39,416 bases of DNA, taken from the NCBI GenBank assembly GCA_036522235.1, contig DATDGG010000266.1, positions 1 to 39,416 on the forward strand. The letters run 5' to 3'. The notes beneath the pieces are model-generated. The model was given only the letters and a program-made list of their open reading frames with translations, was not told where the DNA came from and did no database searches. Position 1 is the stretch's first letter. Every line of letters begins with the position of its first letter. Position numbers and translations under genes: made by a program. Shown here one piece after another: positions 25,862 to 34,378 of this stretch. This DNA comes from VAZQ01 sp036522235. GTDB taxonomy: Bacteria; Pseudomonadota; Alphaproteobacteria; Rhizobiales; Xanthobacteraceae.

Positions 25862-26497
25862 TTACGGTGCCGGGCAGGCTGCGCCCGCCTCGACCCAGGC
25901 CCGCATGATCTCGCCGAAGCGGGCCTGCGTTCCCGGCGCAGGCGCGCGGCCCGCGCCCGGCGACCAGGCCCAGCCGACCAGGCTGTCCTCGGACACGTGG
26001 TGCAGCAGCTCCGCCAGATCACGGTTGCCGTTGCGCGAACGGTCCTTGATCTCTTCGCAAATCTGGCCGAGCGAGCGCCCCTCCCAGGCCATGGAGAGCG
26101 GCGCCACGTGCCATTGCGGATGCCCCGGAACCCGTGCCGGATCGAAGTTCTCAGGCCCGTGGCAGGTGTTGCATTGTAATGTCGGAGCGCCGTGCCCGTC
26201 GGCGCCGCGCACCACCAACGGCTGGTGCAGCCGCATCCGATCGGTCTGGTGCGGGCTGTCGCCCGCCGGATGACAGTTCACGCAGCGCGGATGCTGCAGG
26301 ACCTTGCCCGCTTCCTGGAACAGCGCCACCGAGCGCGCGCGGGCGTCGGTGATGCCGGCGAAGTCGGAGGGCGGACGCAATCCGGCATCCGCCGCGGTTG
26401 GCTGGGCGGTCGTGGGTTGGCTCGCGCAGAGCGTCGCTGCCGCGATGCCGACGATCAGCGCGGCCGCGCCAACTTTGAGGAGACCAGATCCGCGCAT
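25862..26497 (-). CDS. Dihaem c-type cytochrome of the molybdenum hydroxylase operon
   Basis: A 211-residue exported protein with a signal segment (about residues 8-25) and two haem c motifs, CVNCH (72-76) and CNTCH (109-113). Its ATG overlaps the stop of the large hydroxylase subunit in the arrangement TGATG, which suggests coupled translation. It probably accepts electrons from the hydroxylase in the periplasm and passes them to the respiratory chain. The role comes from context; haem binding comes from the motifs. Confidence 0.85.
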   Translation of the reverse strand: MRGSGLLKVGAAALIVGIAAATLCASQPTTAQPTAADAGLRPPSDFAGITDARARSVALFQEAGKVLQHPRCVNCHPAGDSPHQTDRMRLHQPLVVRGADGHGAPTLQCNTCHGPENFDPARVPGHPQWHVAPLSMAWEGRSLGQICEEIKDRSRNGNRDLAELLHHVSEDSLVGWAWSPGAGRAPAPGTQARFGEIMRAWVEAGAACPAP

Positions 26498-28680
26498 CAG
26501 GCCGCTCCCCGAACGACCGGCAGCCGGCGCGGCCGCCCGAGGCCGAGCCGCGCCATCGCATTGGCGACTGCCGGCCCGATCGGAGGGACGCCGGGCTCAC
26601 CCACGCCGGTCGGCTTTTCGCTCGAGCGAAGCACGGTGACCTCGATCTCCGGCATTTCCTGGATGCGCAGCGCGCGGTAGCTGTCGAAGTTCGTCGGCAC
26701 CGGGCGGCCGGCATCGAGCGCAACCTCGGCGAACAGCGCGTGGCCTAGTCCGTAGCCGATGCCGCCCTCCATTTGCGCGCGGATGACGTCCGGATTGACC
26801 GGCACGCCGCAGTCGACCGCGCACCAGATCTTGTGCACGCGTGGCTCGCCGCCGCTGCCGGCCGAGACTTCGGCGATCTGCGCCACGTAGCTGTCGAAGC
26901 TCTCGACCACCGCCACGCCGCGGGCGCGCCCGTTCGCGGGTCCGGGGCCGGACCATCGGGCGAGCTCCGCGACCGCGCGCAAGACGCCCGCCGCGCGCGG
27001 CGCATTGCCCATCATCGCCAGCCGTCCCGCCACCGGATCCTGCCCGGCCGCCTCCAGCAGCTCGTCGACGAAGCATTCGACCGCATAGCCGGTATGGGAG
27101 TGGCCGACCGAGCGCCACCACAGCACCGGCACGGCGAGCTCTGTCGTGTGCAGGTCGCAGCGGAAATCCGCGACCTCGTACGGCAATTCGCTCGCGCCCT
27201 CGGCCGAGGTCGGATCGACGCCGTCCTTGATCATCGCCTCGAACGGCGTGCCCTTGAGAATGGACTGGCCGACGACGGTGCTCGCCCACGCCACGATCTT
27301 GCCGTCGCGCAGGCCGCCGCGCATCCGGTGCACGACGAGCGGGCGGTAGTGCCCGCCCTGGATATCGTCTTCGCGCGTCCACATCAGCTTGATCGGCCGG
27401 CCGGGACCGATGGCCTTGGCGGCCTGCGCGAGCTCGGCGGCGAAGTGCATGTCGGCCTGCGCCCGGCGCCCGAAGCTTCCGCCGGCCAGCATGGTCTCGA
27501 TCTCGACCCGTTCGGGCGGAATGCCGAGCACGGCCGCGAAGGTCATGTGGTCGCCGGTCTGCAGCTGGCTTCCCAGGCGCGCCGAGGCGCGCTCGCCGTC
27601 GAAGCGCAGGAATCCGTCAAGCGGTTCCATGGGCGCATGCGCGAGATACGGAAACACGAATTCCGCCTCGATCACGCGCTCGGCCCGCGCGAGCGCCATC
27701 TCGGCGTCGCCTTTGGCGTTGGCGAGGGTGCCCGGACGGCGCGCCAGCGCGCGGTATTCCTCGATCAGCCGCTCGCTGCCGCGTCGCTCGGCAGCCGAAT
27801 CGTCCCATGTGATGCGAAGGGCCTCCCGCCCCTTGCGCGCCGGCCAATAGCCTTCCGCATAGACCGCGATGCCCGCGGGGATTTGCTTGATATCGACGAC
27901 GCCTCCCACGCGGCGCGCGGCGGCGTCATCGAATGAGGCAACCTTGCCGCCGAAGCGCGGCGGGTGCGCCACCAGCACGGTGAGCATTCCGGGCTCGCGG
28001 ATGTCGATGGTGAACTGCGCGCTGCCATTCGCCTTGATGGCGCTGTCGAGCCGGCGGACGGCGCCGTCCTGGCCGATCAGGCGAAACGCCGCGGGGTCCT
28101 TGAGCGGGACATCGGCGGGAACCGGCAGCCGCGCGGCCGCCTGCGCGAGCTCGCCGAAACGGGCCTGCCGCCCCGACGCGGCGTGCCGCAGCACGCTACG
28201 CTCCGTGGTGATCTCGCGCGCAGGCACGCCCCAAGCCTCCGCCGCGGCCTGCACCAGCATGGCGCGCGCCGTCGCGCCAGCCTGGCGCATCTGCGCATAG
28301 GAATTCGCCATCGCAGTCGAGCCGCCGGTGCCCTGGGCCCCGAAGGCGAGGTTCTTGTAGAGATCGGCGTTGGACGGCGCGTGCTCGGCGCGCACTTTCG
28401 ACCAATCCGCGTCCATCTCCTCGGCGACCAGCGTCGACAGTCCCGTGAGCGGTCCCTGGCCAAGCTCGATGTGCTTGATCAGAACCGTCACCGTGTCGTC
28501 GGTGCCGATGCGAACGAAGGCATTGGGGGCAAGCGTGCCGGTCGGCCCAGCGCCCGGCGCGAAGGCGCGTGCAGCGCCCGATTGGGCAAAGGCAGCCTCC
28601 GGCAGGCAAACGCCGATGACCAGACCTGCCAGGCCTTGCAGCGCGGCGCGCCGCGATAACCGCATGTCATGCTGGGTCAT
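26497..28680 (-). CDS. Molybdenum hydroxylase large subunit (isoquinoline 1-oxidoreductase beta-like)
   Basis: A 727-residue xanthine-dehydrogenase-family catalytic subunit with a Tat signal (SRRAALQGLAGL, residues about 9-20), so it is exported folded. It shows IKHIELGQGPLTGLSTLVAEE, GAQGTGGSTAMANSY, GGSFGRRAQ and GVGEPGVPPIGPAVANA; the Glu of GVGEPG is the family's catalytic base. Such enzymes oxidise N-heterocycles or aldehydes using molybdopterin cytosine dinucleotide. The ATG at 28678-28680 has GGAGG five bases upstream. It lies between the [2Fe-2S] subunit and the dihaem cytochrome. The substrate cannot be read from sequence. Confidence 0.9.
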   Translation of the reverse strand: MTQHDMRLSRRAALQGLAGLVIGVCLPEAAFAQSGAARAFAPGAGPTGTLAPNAFVRIGTDDTVTVLIKHIELGQGPLTGLSTLVAEEMDADWSKVRAEHAPSNADLYKNLAFGAQGTGGSTAMANSYAQMRQAGATARAMLVQAAAEAWGVPAREITTERSVLRHAASGRQARFGELAQAAARLPVPADVPLKDPAAFRLIGQDGAVRRLDSAIKANGSAQFTIDIREPGMLTVLVAHPPRFGGKVASFDDAAARRVGGVVDIKQIPAGIAVYAEGYWPARKGREALRITWDDSAAERRGSERLIEEYRALARRPGTLANAKGDAEMALARAERVIEAEFVFPYLAHAPMEPLDGFLRFDGERASARLGSQLQTGDHMTFAAVLGIPPERVEIETMLAGGSFGRRAQADMHFAAELAQAAKAIGPGRPIKLMWTREDDIQGGHYRPLVVHRMRGGLRDGKIVAWASTVVGQSILKGTPFEAMIKDGVDPTSAEGASELPYEVADFRCDLHTTELAVPVLWWRSVGHSHTGYAVECFVDELLEAAGQDPVAGRLAMMGNAPRAAGVLRAVAELARWSGPGPANGRARGVAVVESFDSYVAQIAEVSAGSGGEPRVHKIWCAVDCGVPVNPDVIRAQMEGGIGYGLGHALFAEVALDAGRPVPTNFDSYRALRIQEMPEIEVTVLRSSEKPTGVGEPGVPPIGPAVANAMARLGLGRPRRLPVVRGAA

Positions 28681-28681
28681 G

Positions 28682-29146
28682 TCAGCCTCCCAGTACCGTC
28701 GCCGCGTCCTTGATGGCGGCGCGGATGCGGACATAGGTGGCGCAGCGGCAGATGTTGCCGTTCATGGCGAGGTCGATGTCGCGATCGGTGGGCTTTGGAG
28801 TCTGACGCAGCAGCGCCACCGCGCTCATCACCTGCCCGGATTGGCAATAGCCGCATTGCGGAACATCGCGCGCCGCCCAGGCGCCCTGCACCGCCCCCGC
28901 CTCGCGGCCTGACAGGCCTTCGATCGTGGTGACTTCGCGGTTGCCGATCGCGGAAACCGGCAGCGAGCATGAGCGCAATGGCCGGCCGTCGAGATGGACC
29001 GTGCAGGCGCCGCATTGGGCGATGCCGCAGCCGTATTTCGTGCCGGTCAAGCCGATATTGTCGCGCAACACCCAGAGCAGCGGCGTATCGGGATCCACGT
29101 CCACCGCGTGGGCCTGATTGTTCACCTTCACTTCAAACTTTGCCAT
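28682..29146 (-). CDS. Molybdenum hydroxylase [2Fe-2S] small subunit
   Basis: A 154-residue electron-transfer subunit. The plant-type cluster is held by Cys40, 45, 48 and 60 (YGCGIAQCGACTVHLDG) and the second cluster by Cys98, 101, 133 and 135 (CGYCQSG, NICRCATY). There is no signal peptide; it probably travels with the Tat-exported large subunit. It is the first gene of the operon, one base from the large subunit, and divergent from hxlR-type regulator at 29253. Confidence 0.95.
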   Translation of the reverse strand: MAKFEVKVNNQAHAVDVDPDTPLLWVLRDNIGLTGTKYGCGIAQCGACTVHLDGRPLRSCSLPVSAIGNREVTTIEGLSGREAGAVQGAWAARDVPQCGYCQSGQVMSAVALLRQTPKPTDRDIDLAMNGNICRCATYVRIRAAIKDAATVLGG

Positions 29147-29217
29147 AGGAGCCTCCTTCCCCCGGAGGTGGAGCTAAGCCCGCCGGTTTCTCCTGGCAAG
29201 AAGGCACCCCAAAGTTC

Positions 29218-29236
29218 TATACTTTCCGCTCGGAAA
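29218..29236 (+). promoter_or_regulatory. Candidate -10 and operator in front of the HxlR gene
   Basis: TATACT at 29218-29223 resembles a -10 box. It overlaps TTTCCG-CT-CGGAAA at 29223-29236, a perfect inverted repeat 17 bp before the regulator ATG. In a 106 bp divergent region this is a good candidate for the HxlR binding site controlling both directions. The -35 is not clear. Confidence 0.45.
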
Positions 29237-29252
29237 CCATACGGATCGCGCC

Positions 29253-29630
29253 ATGGACGCCACCGCGCAATGTAATTTCCCGCCCGCCAAGCAGGCCCTG
29301 TTGCAGGAAATCCTCGGCCGTATCGCCGACAAATGGACGCTCTTGGTGATCGAGGCGCTCGATGGCGAGGCCGAGCTGCGCTTTTCCCAATTGCAGAAGC
29401 GCGTGGGTACCGTCAGCCAAAAAATGTTGACCAAGACGCTGCGCCAGCTCGAGCGCGATGGGCTGGTGACGCGGCGCGTGCACGCGAGTGTTCCCCCGCG
29501 CGTCGACTACCGGCTGACGCCGTTGGGCGAGAGCCTGGGCGAATCCGTCTGCGGTGTTTGGATATGGGTCGGCAAGCACATGCGGCACATAGAGCGGGCG
29601 CGTCGTGCCTATGACCGGAAAAGCGGGTAG
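29253..29630 (+). CDS. HxlR family transcriptional regulator
   Basis: A 125-residue winged-helix regulator. GRIADKWTLLVIEAL, RFSQLQKRVGTVSQKMLTKTLRQLERDGLV and RVDYRLTPLGESL are the HxlR signature (recognition helix at about residues 55-70). Cys7 near the N-terminus is a position that senses redox or aldehydes in some family members. It is divergent from the hydroxylase operon, so it probably controls it. The stop is 4 bp from the ancestral end of the convergent acetyltransferase gene. Confidence 0.92.
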   Translation: MDATAQCNFPPAKQALLQEILGRIADKWTLLVIEALDGEAELRFSQLQKRVGTVSQKMLTKTLRQLERDGLVTRRVHASVPPRVDYRLTPLGESLGESVCGVWIWVGKHMRHIERARRAYDRKSG

Positions 29631-29634
29631 TGTC

Positions 29635-30119
29635 CTAATTTGAAGTCAGCAGTGTCCAGCCATATGCCACCTCGTTCTGAGTGGGGCCCTCGATCTTCCA
29701 GACGCCGGTCTTGGCAAGTTGGTCTTGGCAAGTTGGCCGCCAGATTTTTCGTAAAACCGCCTCGATTGGACGGAATTCTCAAAGGTCCAAACGATTGCGC
29801 TTCCAAGCCCAAGAGAACGCATCCGGTCAAATGCTCCTGTTATGAGCAAGGTGCCGATGCCCTCTCGGTGGCGGTCGGAAGCTACGTGGAGTCCATAGAT
29901 TTCAAATTCAAAAGGGCCGCTGTGGTTCTCCGCGACCGAAAGATTATCGGGATACTTGCCGTAGGTAGATCGCCAACCGCTTAGCGATCCTTCCAAAGTT
30001 CGACCGCGAAGTATCGAGGCTGGGACAAAGCCTTTGCAAGCCGTTTGCCAAGACAGAACATGCAGCTTGGCAATTGCTTCCAGATCATCCTCAGTTGCCT
30101 TTCTGAGGCGCGCCGACAC
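29635..30119 (-). pseudogene. GNAT acetyltransferase, frameshifted near its C-terminus
   Basis: The N-terminus MSARLRKATEDDLEAIAKLH and acetyl-CoA loop RHREGIGTLL (84-92) mark a GNAT enzyme. A 14 bp tandem duplication shifts the frame after residue 133; the shifted tail is basic and stops at 29646. Removing one repeat copy restores a normal GNAT end (GVWKIEGPTQNEVAYGW) and a stop at 29635. The region around ENHSGPF (65-70) also seems shorter than usual, as if about 15-20 residues of strands 3-4 were lost. It follows the PrpD gene by 3 bp. Probably nonfunctional or altered. Confidence 0.75.
29707..29734 (-). repeat. 14 bp tandem duplication in the GNAT gene
   Basis: GGTCTTGGCAAGTT at 29707-29720 is repeated perfectly at 29721-29734. 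Because 14 is not a multiple of three, it changes the reading frame of the acetyltransferase. Confidence 0.92.
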
Positions 30120-30122
30120 CTG

Positions 30123-31481
30123 CTAGCCTGCCAGGAGCGGCCGCAGCGCGCGCACTTCGTTGAGCTCTTCCAGTGAATTTACCCGCCGAATGACCTCCTC
30201 CGTCCGCTCGGCGCCCAGCACCGGAGTCATCAGCGACCGCGCCTTCTCGTTCACCCGCTCGGTGGTGAGCGGGTTCTCCTTCGTGCCCGGGGGATGGCGC
30301 GTGAAGTGGCTGATGGTGTGGCCGCCTTTCAGCGTCACCTCCACGCGCCCGCTTCGCGGCGCGGCAGGATCCATGAGCCCTCGATCGGCGATGAGTTGCA
30401 CGCGCGCTTTCGCGGCGAGCACCTTCGAATCCTTCATCCGCTCGTACGAGTGGCTGTCCTCGAACGAAACGGCGCCCTCCACCAGGGCGAGCGCGATGAT
30501 GTGCTGGCAATTGACATCCGGCATCGAGCGGTCGTTGACGATACGGGCGCCATCCTCCGGGAGCTTGACGACAATTCGCTCGACGTTGTCGACACTCAGC
30601 GTATGCTCGCGAAGGAGTGTCAGGAACGCATCCAGAGGAGCCTGAATCGGATAGCCGACGGAGAAGGGCTTGATGGCGGTTTCGGTGACAAAAAAGCGGC
30701 TGCCCAGCCCGGCAACGATTTCCTCCGGCTTCGGTTCGGTGGACAGCGCTATGAGCGCGTTGTGCTCGCCGTCTAGCACGTCCCACACCCCGGTAAATCC
30801 CATCTGTGCCATGATCGCCGCAGTCACGCCGTTGCGCGCGCCCATGCCGGAGAAGTCGAAGGCCTTTTCGACGTGCCCAGCGTCGCGCACCCAGCTCCAT
30901 ATGCCTGAAACCTGCTGCGCAGCATACGACAGCGCGTAGCGCATGCCCTTCTCATTCAGGTTAGCCAGTGAGGCCGCGGCCGCCGCGGCGCCCATGGTTG
31001 AGCTCGTACCCTCGGCGCTGCGGTGACTGCCGCGTACGAGGTCCGGACCGAGCGCCAGGAGAAAGCGGCAGCAGACGTCGTAGCCAAGCGTAACCGCAGC
31101 CAGCAGGTCAGCGCCCGATCTGCCCTCGCGTTCGGCCATCGCCAGCGCCGCGGGCACGACGTGGCTTCCGGGATGGGCCTTGGTCACCGGCTCGAAGTCG
31201 TCAGTCTCGTCGGCGTGCGCAAACATGCCGTTGGCCAGCGCGGCGATCACGGCGGATGTTCTGATGTCTGTGGTCAGCACCGTCGCTTCTGCGACCCCGC
31301 CCTGCGCCCGCGCGAAGCGAATCGCCATTTCTCCAGCCTGGAGATGTGAGCCCGACACCATTGCGGCGAGGGTATCCAGGATGCGATGCTTCGCTTCCCG
31401 CTCAACATGCGGCGCGAGCCGACGGTCCCGCGCTTCCGCCATGTAGCGCGCCAGCTGCCCCGTAATGTCGGCTGTAGTCAT
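30123..31481 (-). CDS. MmgE/PrpD family protein
   Basis: A 452-residue protein of the family that includes 2-methylcitrate dehydratase and cis-aconitate decarboxylase. It has ILDTLAAMVSGSHLQAGE, GMFAHADETDDFEP, HPGSHVVPAALAMAE, a GYDVCCR stretch, IKPFSVGYPIQAPLDAF and a C-terminal GHTISHFTRHPPGTKENPLT. The helical N-domain and alpha/beta C-domain are both complete. No methylcitrate cycle genes adjoin it, so it is unlikely to be PrpD itself; many such proteins act on other hydroxy acids. Likely soluble. The start at 31481 has AGGGGA upstream. Confidence 0.88.
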   Translation of the reverse strand: MTTADITGQLARYMAEARDRRLAPHVEREAKHRILDTLAAMVSGSHLQAGEMAIRFARAQGGVAEATVLTTDIRTSAVIAALANGMFAHADETDDFEPVTKAHPGSHVVPAALAMAEREGRSGADLLAAVTLGYDVCCRFLLALGPDLVRGSHRSAEGTSSTMGAAAAAASLANLNEKGMRYALSYAAQQVSGIWSWVRDAGHVEKAFDFSGMGARNGVTAAIMAQMGFTGVWDVLDGEHNALIALSTEPKPEEIVAGLGSRFFVTETAIKPFSVGYPIQAPLDAFLTLLREHTLSVDNVERIVVKLPEDGARIVNDRSMPDVNCQHIIALALVEGAVSFEDSHSYERMKDSKVLAAKARVQLIADRGLMDPAAPRSGRVEVTLKGGHTISHFTRHPPGTKENPLTTERVNEKARSLMTPVLGAERTEEVIRRVNSLEELNEVRALRPLLAG

Positions 31482-31495
31482 CTAGAAAATCCCCT

Positions 31496-31535
31496 TCGGA
31501 CATTTTCGCGAGAAATCGGACATTTTCGCGAGAAA
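31496..31535. repeat. Perfect 20 bp tandem repeat between the PrpD-like gene and fic
   Basis: TCGGACATTTTCGCGAGAAA occurs at 31496-31515 and 31516-31535. Each copy contains the palindromic core TTTTCGCGAGAAA. It begins 15 bp from the PrpD-like start codon, so it could be a double operator. Confidence 0.85.
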
Positions 31536-31602
31536 ATAGCTATTCGAGCGAGATATTCGCTGCCCGAATAACATTCTTCCACAGATTGTCGTCCTTATTC
31601 TC

Positions 31603-31624
31603 CGCATTTTAAGCGGGAAATGCG
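31603..31624. promoter_or_regulatory. Inverted repeat upstream of fic
   Basis: CGCATTT (31603-31609) pairs with AAATGCG (31618-31624); within it CCGC and GCGG also pair. It lies about 50 bp before the fic ATG. Another inverted pair, AGCGA/TCGCT, lies at about 31547-31561. These are candidate sites for the winged helix of the Fic protein. Confidence 0.4.
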
Positions 31625-31674
31625 CTTGCCGGTGCGGTGAATGGCTGGCACAATCACCGCAACAGGTGCGGAGA

Positions 31675-32784
31675 ATGCCGAAATATATCCATGAACTGCC
31701 GGATTGGCCCGATTTCCAGTGGAGCGAGGAGCGCCTCGCCAAGCAACTGGCTACCGTGCGGCACCGACAAGGACGGCTTCTTGGCCGGATGCAGGCACTC
31801 GGGTTCCCTTTGCGGGAGGAGGCTGTTCTCGAGACGCTGACCGAGGACGTGCTCAAGTCCAGTGAGATAGAGGGTGAAATTCTCGACAAGGAGCTGGTTC
31901 GGTCCTCGATCGCGCGGCGCCTCGGGATGGATGCATTCGCTTTGCCGCCTGCCGACCGCAACGTCGAGGGCGTCGTCGAGATGATGCTCGACGCCACCCA
32001 GAACTTCAAAGATCCATTGACCGCTGAAAGGTTGTTCGGCTGGCAGGCGGCGCTCTTCCCGACGGGACGCAGTGGCTCGAGCAAGATCATGGTCGGCCCA
32101 TGGCGCGACGAGAAATCAGGTGCGATGCAAGTCGTCTCGGGCGCTCATGGCCGCGAGAAAGTTCACTATGAAGCGCCCATCGCAGGACGGCTCGATGCGG
32201 AAATGAAATCCTTGCTCGACTGGTTCAATGCCACCGACGACACCGACCCGGTGCTCAAGGCTGCCCTCGCGCATCTATGGTTCGTCACTATTCACCCGTT
32301 CGCTGACGGCAATGGACGCATCGCACGCGCCATTGCCGATATGTCCCTCGCCCGATCGGAGGACAGCCCACAACGCTTCTACAGCATGTCGGCGCAAATT
32401 CTTGGGGAGCGCAAAGACTATTACCACGTCCTGGAAACGACGCAGAAGGGCGACCTTGATATCACGCCCTGGCTCAAGTGGTTTCTCGGCTGCCTTGATC
32501 GCGCATTCGCCGGTGCGGAAAAAACTCTGGCCGCCGTCTTTCGGAAGGCCGAGTTTTGGAAAAAACATGCGGCTGCGCCGCTCAACGAACGTCAGCGCGA
32601 TATGATCAATCGCCTGCTCGACGGATTCGTGGGGAAGCTTTCGTCATCCAAATGGGCGACGATCGAAAAGTGCTCGCCCGATACGGCCTTGCGCGACATC
32701 AACGAGCTCGTCGGCCGCGGCACCCTTCAGAAGGATGAAAGAGGCGGACGGAGCACGACCTACTCGCTGGCGGAGATCAATTGA
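31675..32784 (+). CDS. Fic family protein with C-terminal winged helix
   Basis: A 369-residue Fic enzyme, expected to transfer AMP to hydroxyl groups of target proteins. The active-site motif HPFADGNGRIAR is at 207-218. An inhibitory helix SSEIEG (62-67) lies N-terminal to it, as in class II self-inhibited Fic proteins. The N-terminus resembles DUF4172. The C-terminal ~65 residues (ERQRDMINRLLDG, DTALRDINELVGRGTL, GGRSTTYSL) form a winged helix for DNA binding. Palindromes lie upstream, so autoregulation is plausible. A GTG at 31666 is an alternative start. No antitoxin is adjacent; inhibition is built in. Confidence 0.92.
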   Translation: MPKYIHELPDWPDFQWSEERLAKQLATVRHRQGRLLGRMQALGFPLREEAVLETLTEDVLKSSEIEGEILDKELVRSSIARRLGMDAFALPPADRNVEGVVEMMLDATQNFKDPLTAERLFGWQAALFPTGRSGSSKIMVGPWRDEKSGAMQVVSGAHGREKVHYEAPIAGRLDAEMKSLLDWFNATDDTDPVLKAALAHLWFVTIHPFADGNGRIARAIADMSLARSEDSPQRFYSMSAQILGERKDYYHVLETTQKGDLDITPWLKWFLGCLDRAFAGAEKTLAAVFRKAEFWKKHAAAPLNERQRDMINRLLDGFVGKLSSSKWATIEKCSPDTALRDINELVGRGTLQKDERGGRSTTYSLAEIN

Positions 32785-32825
32785 GCACCTCCCGCAATTT
32801 TATCCTTTTGAAGCTGCTTACACCC

Positions 32826-32854
32826 GCGGCGGCCACCTGCCGCAGGATTTCGGG
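32826..32854 (-). repeat. 29 bp copy of polysaccharide deacetylase coding sequence
   Basis: This segment matches 35938-35966 inside the deacetylase gene at 28 of 29 bases, in the same orientation. Similarity stops on both sides. It lies between fic and the convergent membrane protein gene. It may be a gene relic or a small duplication. Confidence 0.6.
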
Positions 32855-32890
32855 TCCAGGCCCGGCCAGGCGCAATTTTGGCAACAAACG

Positions 32891-34258
32891 CTAAGCCGGC
32901 ACCCCGGCAGGTGCCACGAATCTGCGCAAATTGATCCAAAGCGAGGCGGCCGACACCGGCGCGTTGCTTGATATTATTCCGGCAGCCAGCACAAGCGCGA
33001 TCGCCGTCGACGCGCTGCGATAGACAAAATTGGGATGCAACTGGGTATGATTGCTCAGGAGCTCGAACCACAGGAGGGTTATCGAGACGGGCAAGGTCAG
33101 CTGATAGAAGTAGGCGCGATCAAAGCTTTTGTGATTATCGCGCACGTGAATGAGCACGGCAGCGATGATGGGAACTACGAGGATGGCACCAACGGACTCA
33201 AATGCCTTCAGGATCATCGATATCGTTGGCACCAGGGGGACACGAAACATGGTCGATCCCGGTTCGAGACCGTCAAGACGAAAGGTCACCTGATTGACGA
33301 TGTTCGCGGCCTCTTCCATCGCGTTATTCGAGAACCAAATCGCCAGCACCCATTTTGTACCCCAGGTTCCGGCGTACCCAAGAAACCAACTCGCCGCCAC
33401 GGTCATGGCGAGAGCTAGCGGGCGCACGCCATCGCGCTGCCCGTCTCTCCTGAACTGCGGCACGAATGCCAGCACTATGAAGCTCAACAGCATCGGCATC
33501 ATCGGCGGATTGATCAAGAAGTCGACAAAATTGAACACGGCGCCAAGCGCGGCGGCCGACACGATCCATAGATATTGATTGGCCGATAGCCTGAGGAGCA
33601 ATGCGAAAGCACCTGCGCCCCCCAGAATTACAAACATGCTGAGCCCGTGGGTCGCTATCCGCCAAATGTGCCAGAGATCGGTCAGCAGAAACATTGTGGC
33701 GACTATGATGATTGTCGGAGTCGACCCGATCGTGCCGCGCAGACCGACGAAAAAAAGCGCTACCCCGCCTGCGACCAGCAATGCCGTAATCACGCGCAGC
33801 ACAAGCACGTCGGAATGCGCAAGCACCGGCCAGAGAAGCAGCCGATAGCCGTGCCAATAGCGTGAATAGTCCATCAATTCCGTGTTTTCCCCGCGGACGG
33901 ACCTGTAAAGCTCGGAGCACGGGTCGATCATGCGTGAATGCATTTTCGTAGCCAAAGCCGCCTGCCAGACGTCGCGCTGCGGGTCCAACGCGACACTGAG
34001 ACCGACACATTCGGTGAACTGGTGGCCACCCCGCAGAATCCATGGCTTGGGAACCTGATTGGTGGCCAGAACCCCTCGGTCGAAAGCAACGCGAACGGCA
34101 TCATTTACCGCGGCGAGGTCGGTTTGGCCTCTCACCGCGGCAAGGCTGAAGACAAATATCACCTGGAGTACAATGACGACCGGCAAAGCCAAGGCGAGGG
34201 CCAAGCACGCCCCCCGGAGACCAACCAATTTAACAGAGCCGGAAGGGTGGTCAGCCAT
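32891..34258 (-). CDS. Polytopic membrane protein of unknown function
   Basis: A 455-residue protein with about nine or ten transmembrane segments, starting with a long one at about residues 15-40. A large hydrophilic loop between the first two (about 45-145) contains RGGHQFTECVGLSVALDP and a likely disulfide or ligand region. The layout (a first TM, a large periplasmic loop, many TMs) recalls GT-C glycosyltransferases, but I see no clear DxD/ExD motif near the loop start that would settle it. No neighbouring sugar genes support a pathway. Function unknown. Confidence 0.75.
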   Translation of the reverse strand: MADHPSGSVKLVGLRGACLALALALPVVIVLQVIFVFSLAAVRGQTDLAAVNDAVRVAFDRGVLATNQVPKPWILRGGHQFTECVGLSVALDPQRDVWQAALATKMHSRMIDPCSELYRSVRGENTELMDYSRYWHGYRLLLWPVLAHSDVLVLRVITALLVAGGVALFFVGLRGTIGSTPTIIIVATMFLLTDLWHIWRIATHGLSMFVILGGAGAFALLLRLSANQYLWIVSAAALGAVFNFVDFLINPPMMPMLLSFIVLAFVPQFRRDGQRDGVRPLALAMTVAASWFLGYAGTWGTKWVLAIWFSNNAMEEAANIVNQVTFRLDGLEPGSTMFRVPLVPTISMILKAFESVGAILVVPIIAAVLIHVRDNHKSFDRAYFYQLTLPVSITLLWFELLSNHTQLHPNFVYRSASTAIALVLAAGIISSNAPVSAASLWINLRRFVAPAGVPA

Positions 34259-34378
34259 GCTGCGCTCCTCATGCAGCGATGGCCACCGAACAGGGAATTC
34301 GGCGCAACAGCTGTTTTCAGATACTTATTCACCTCAACTGCTCGTCAGCCAAAGCGAATGTATTTCTGTTTCGATCGC

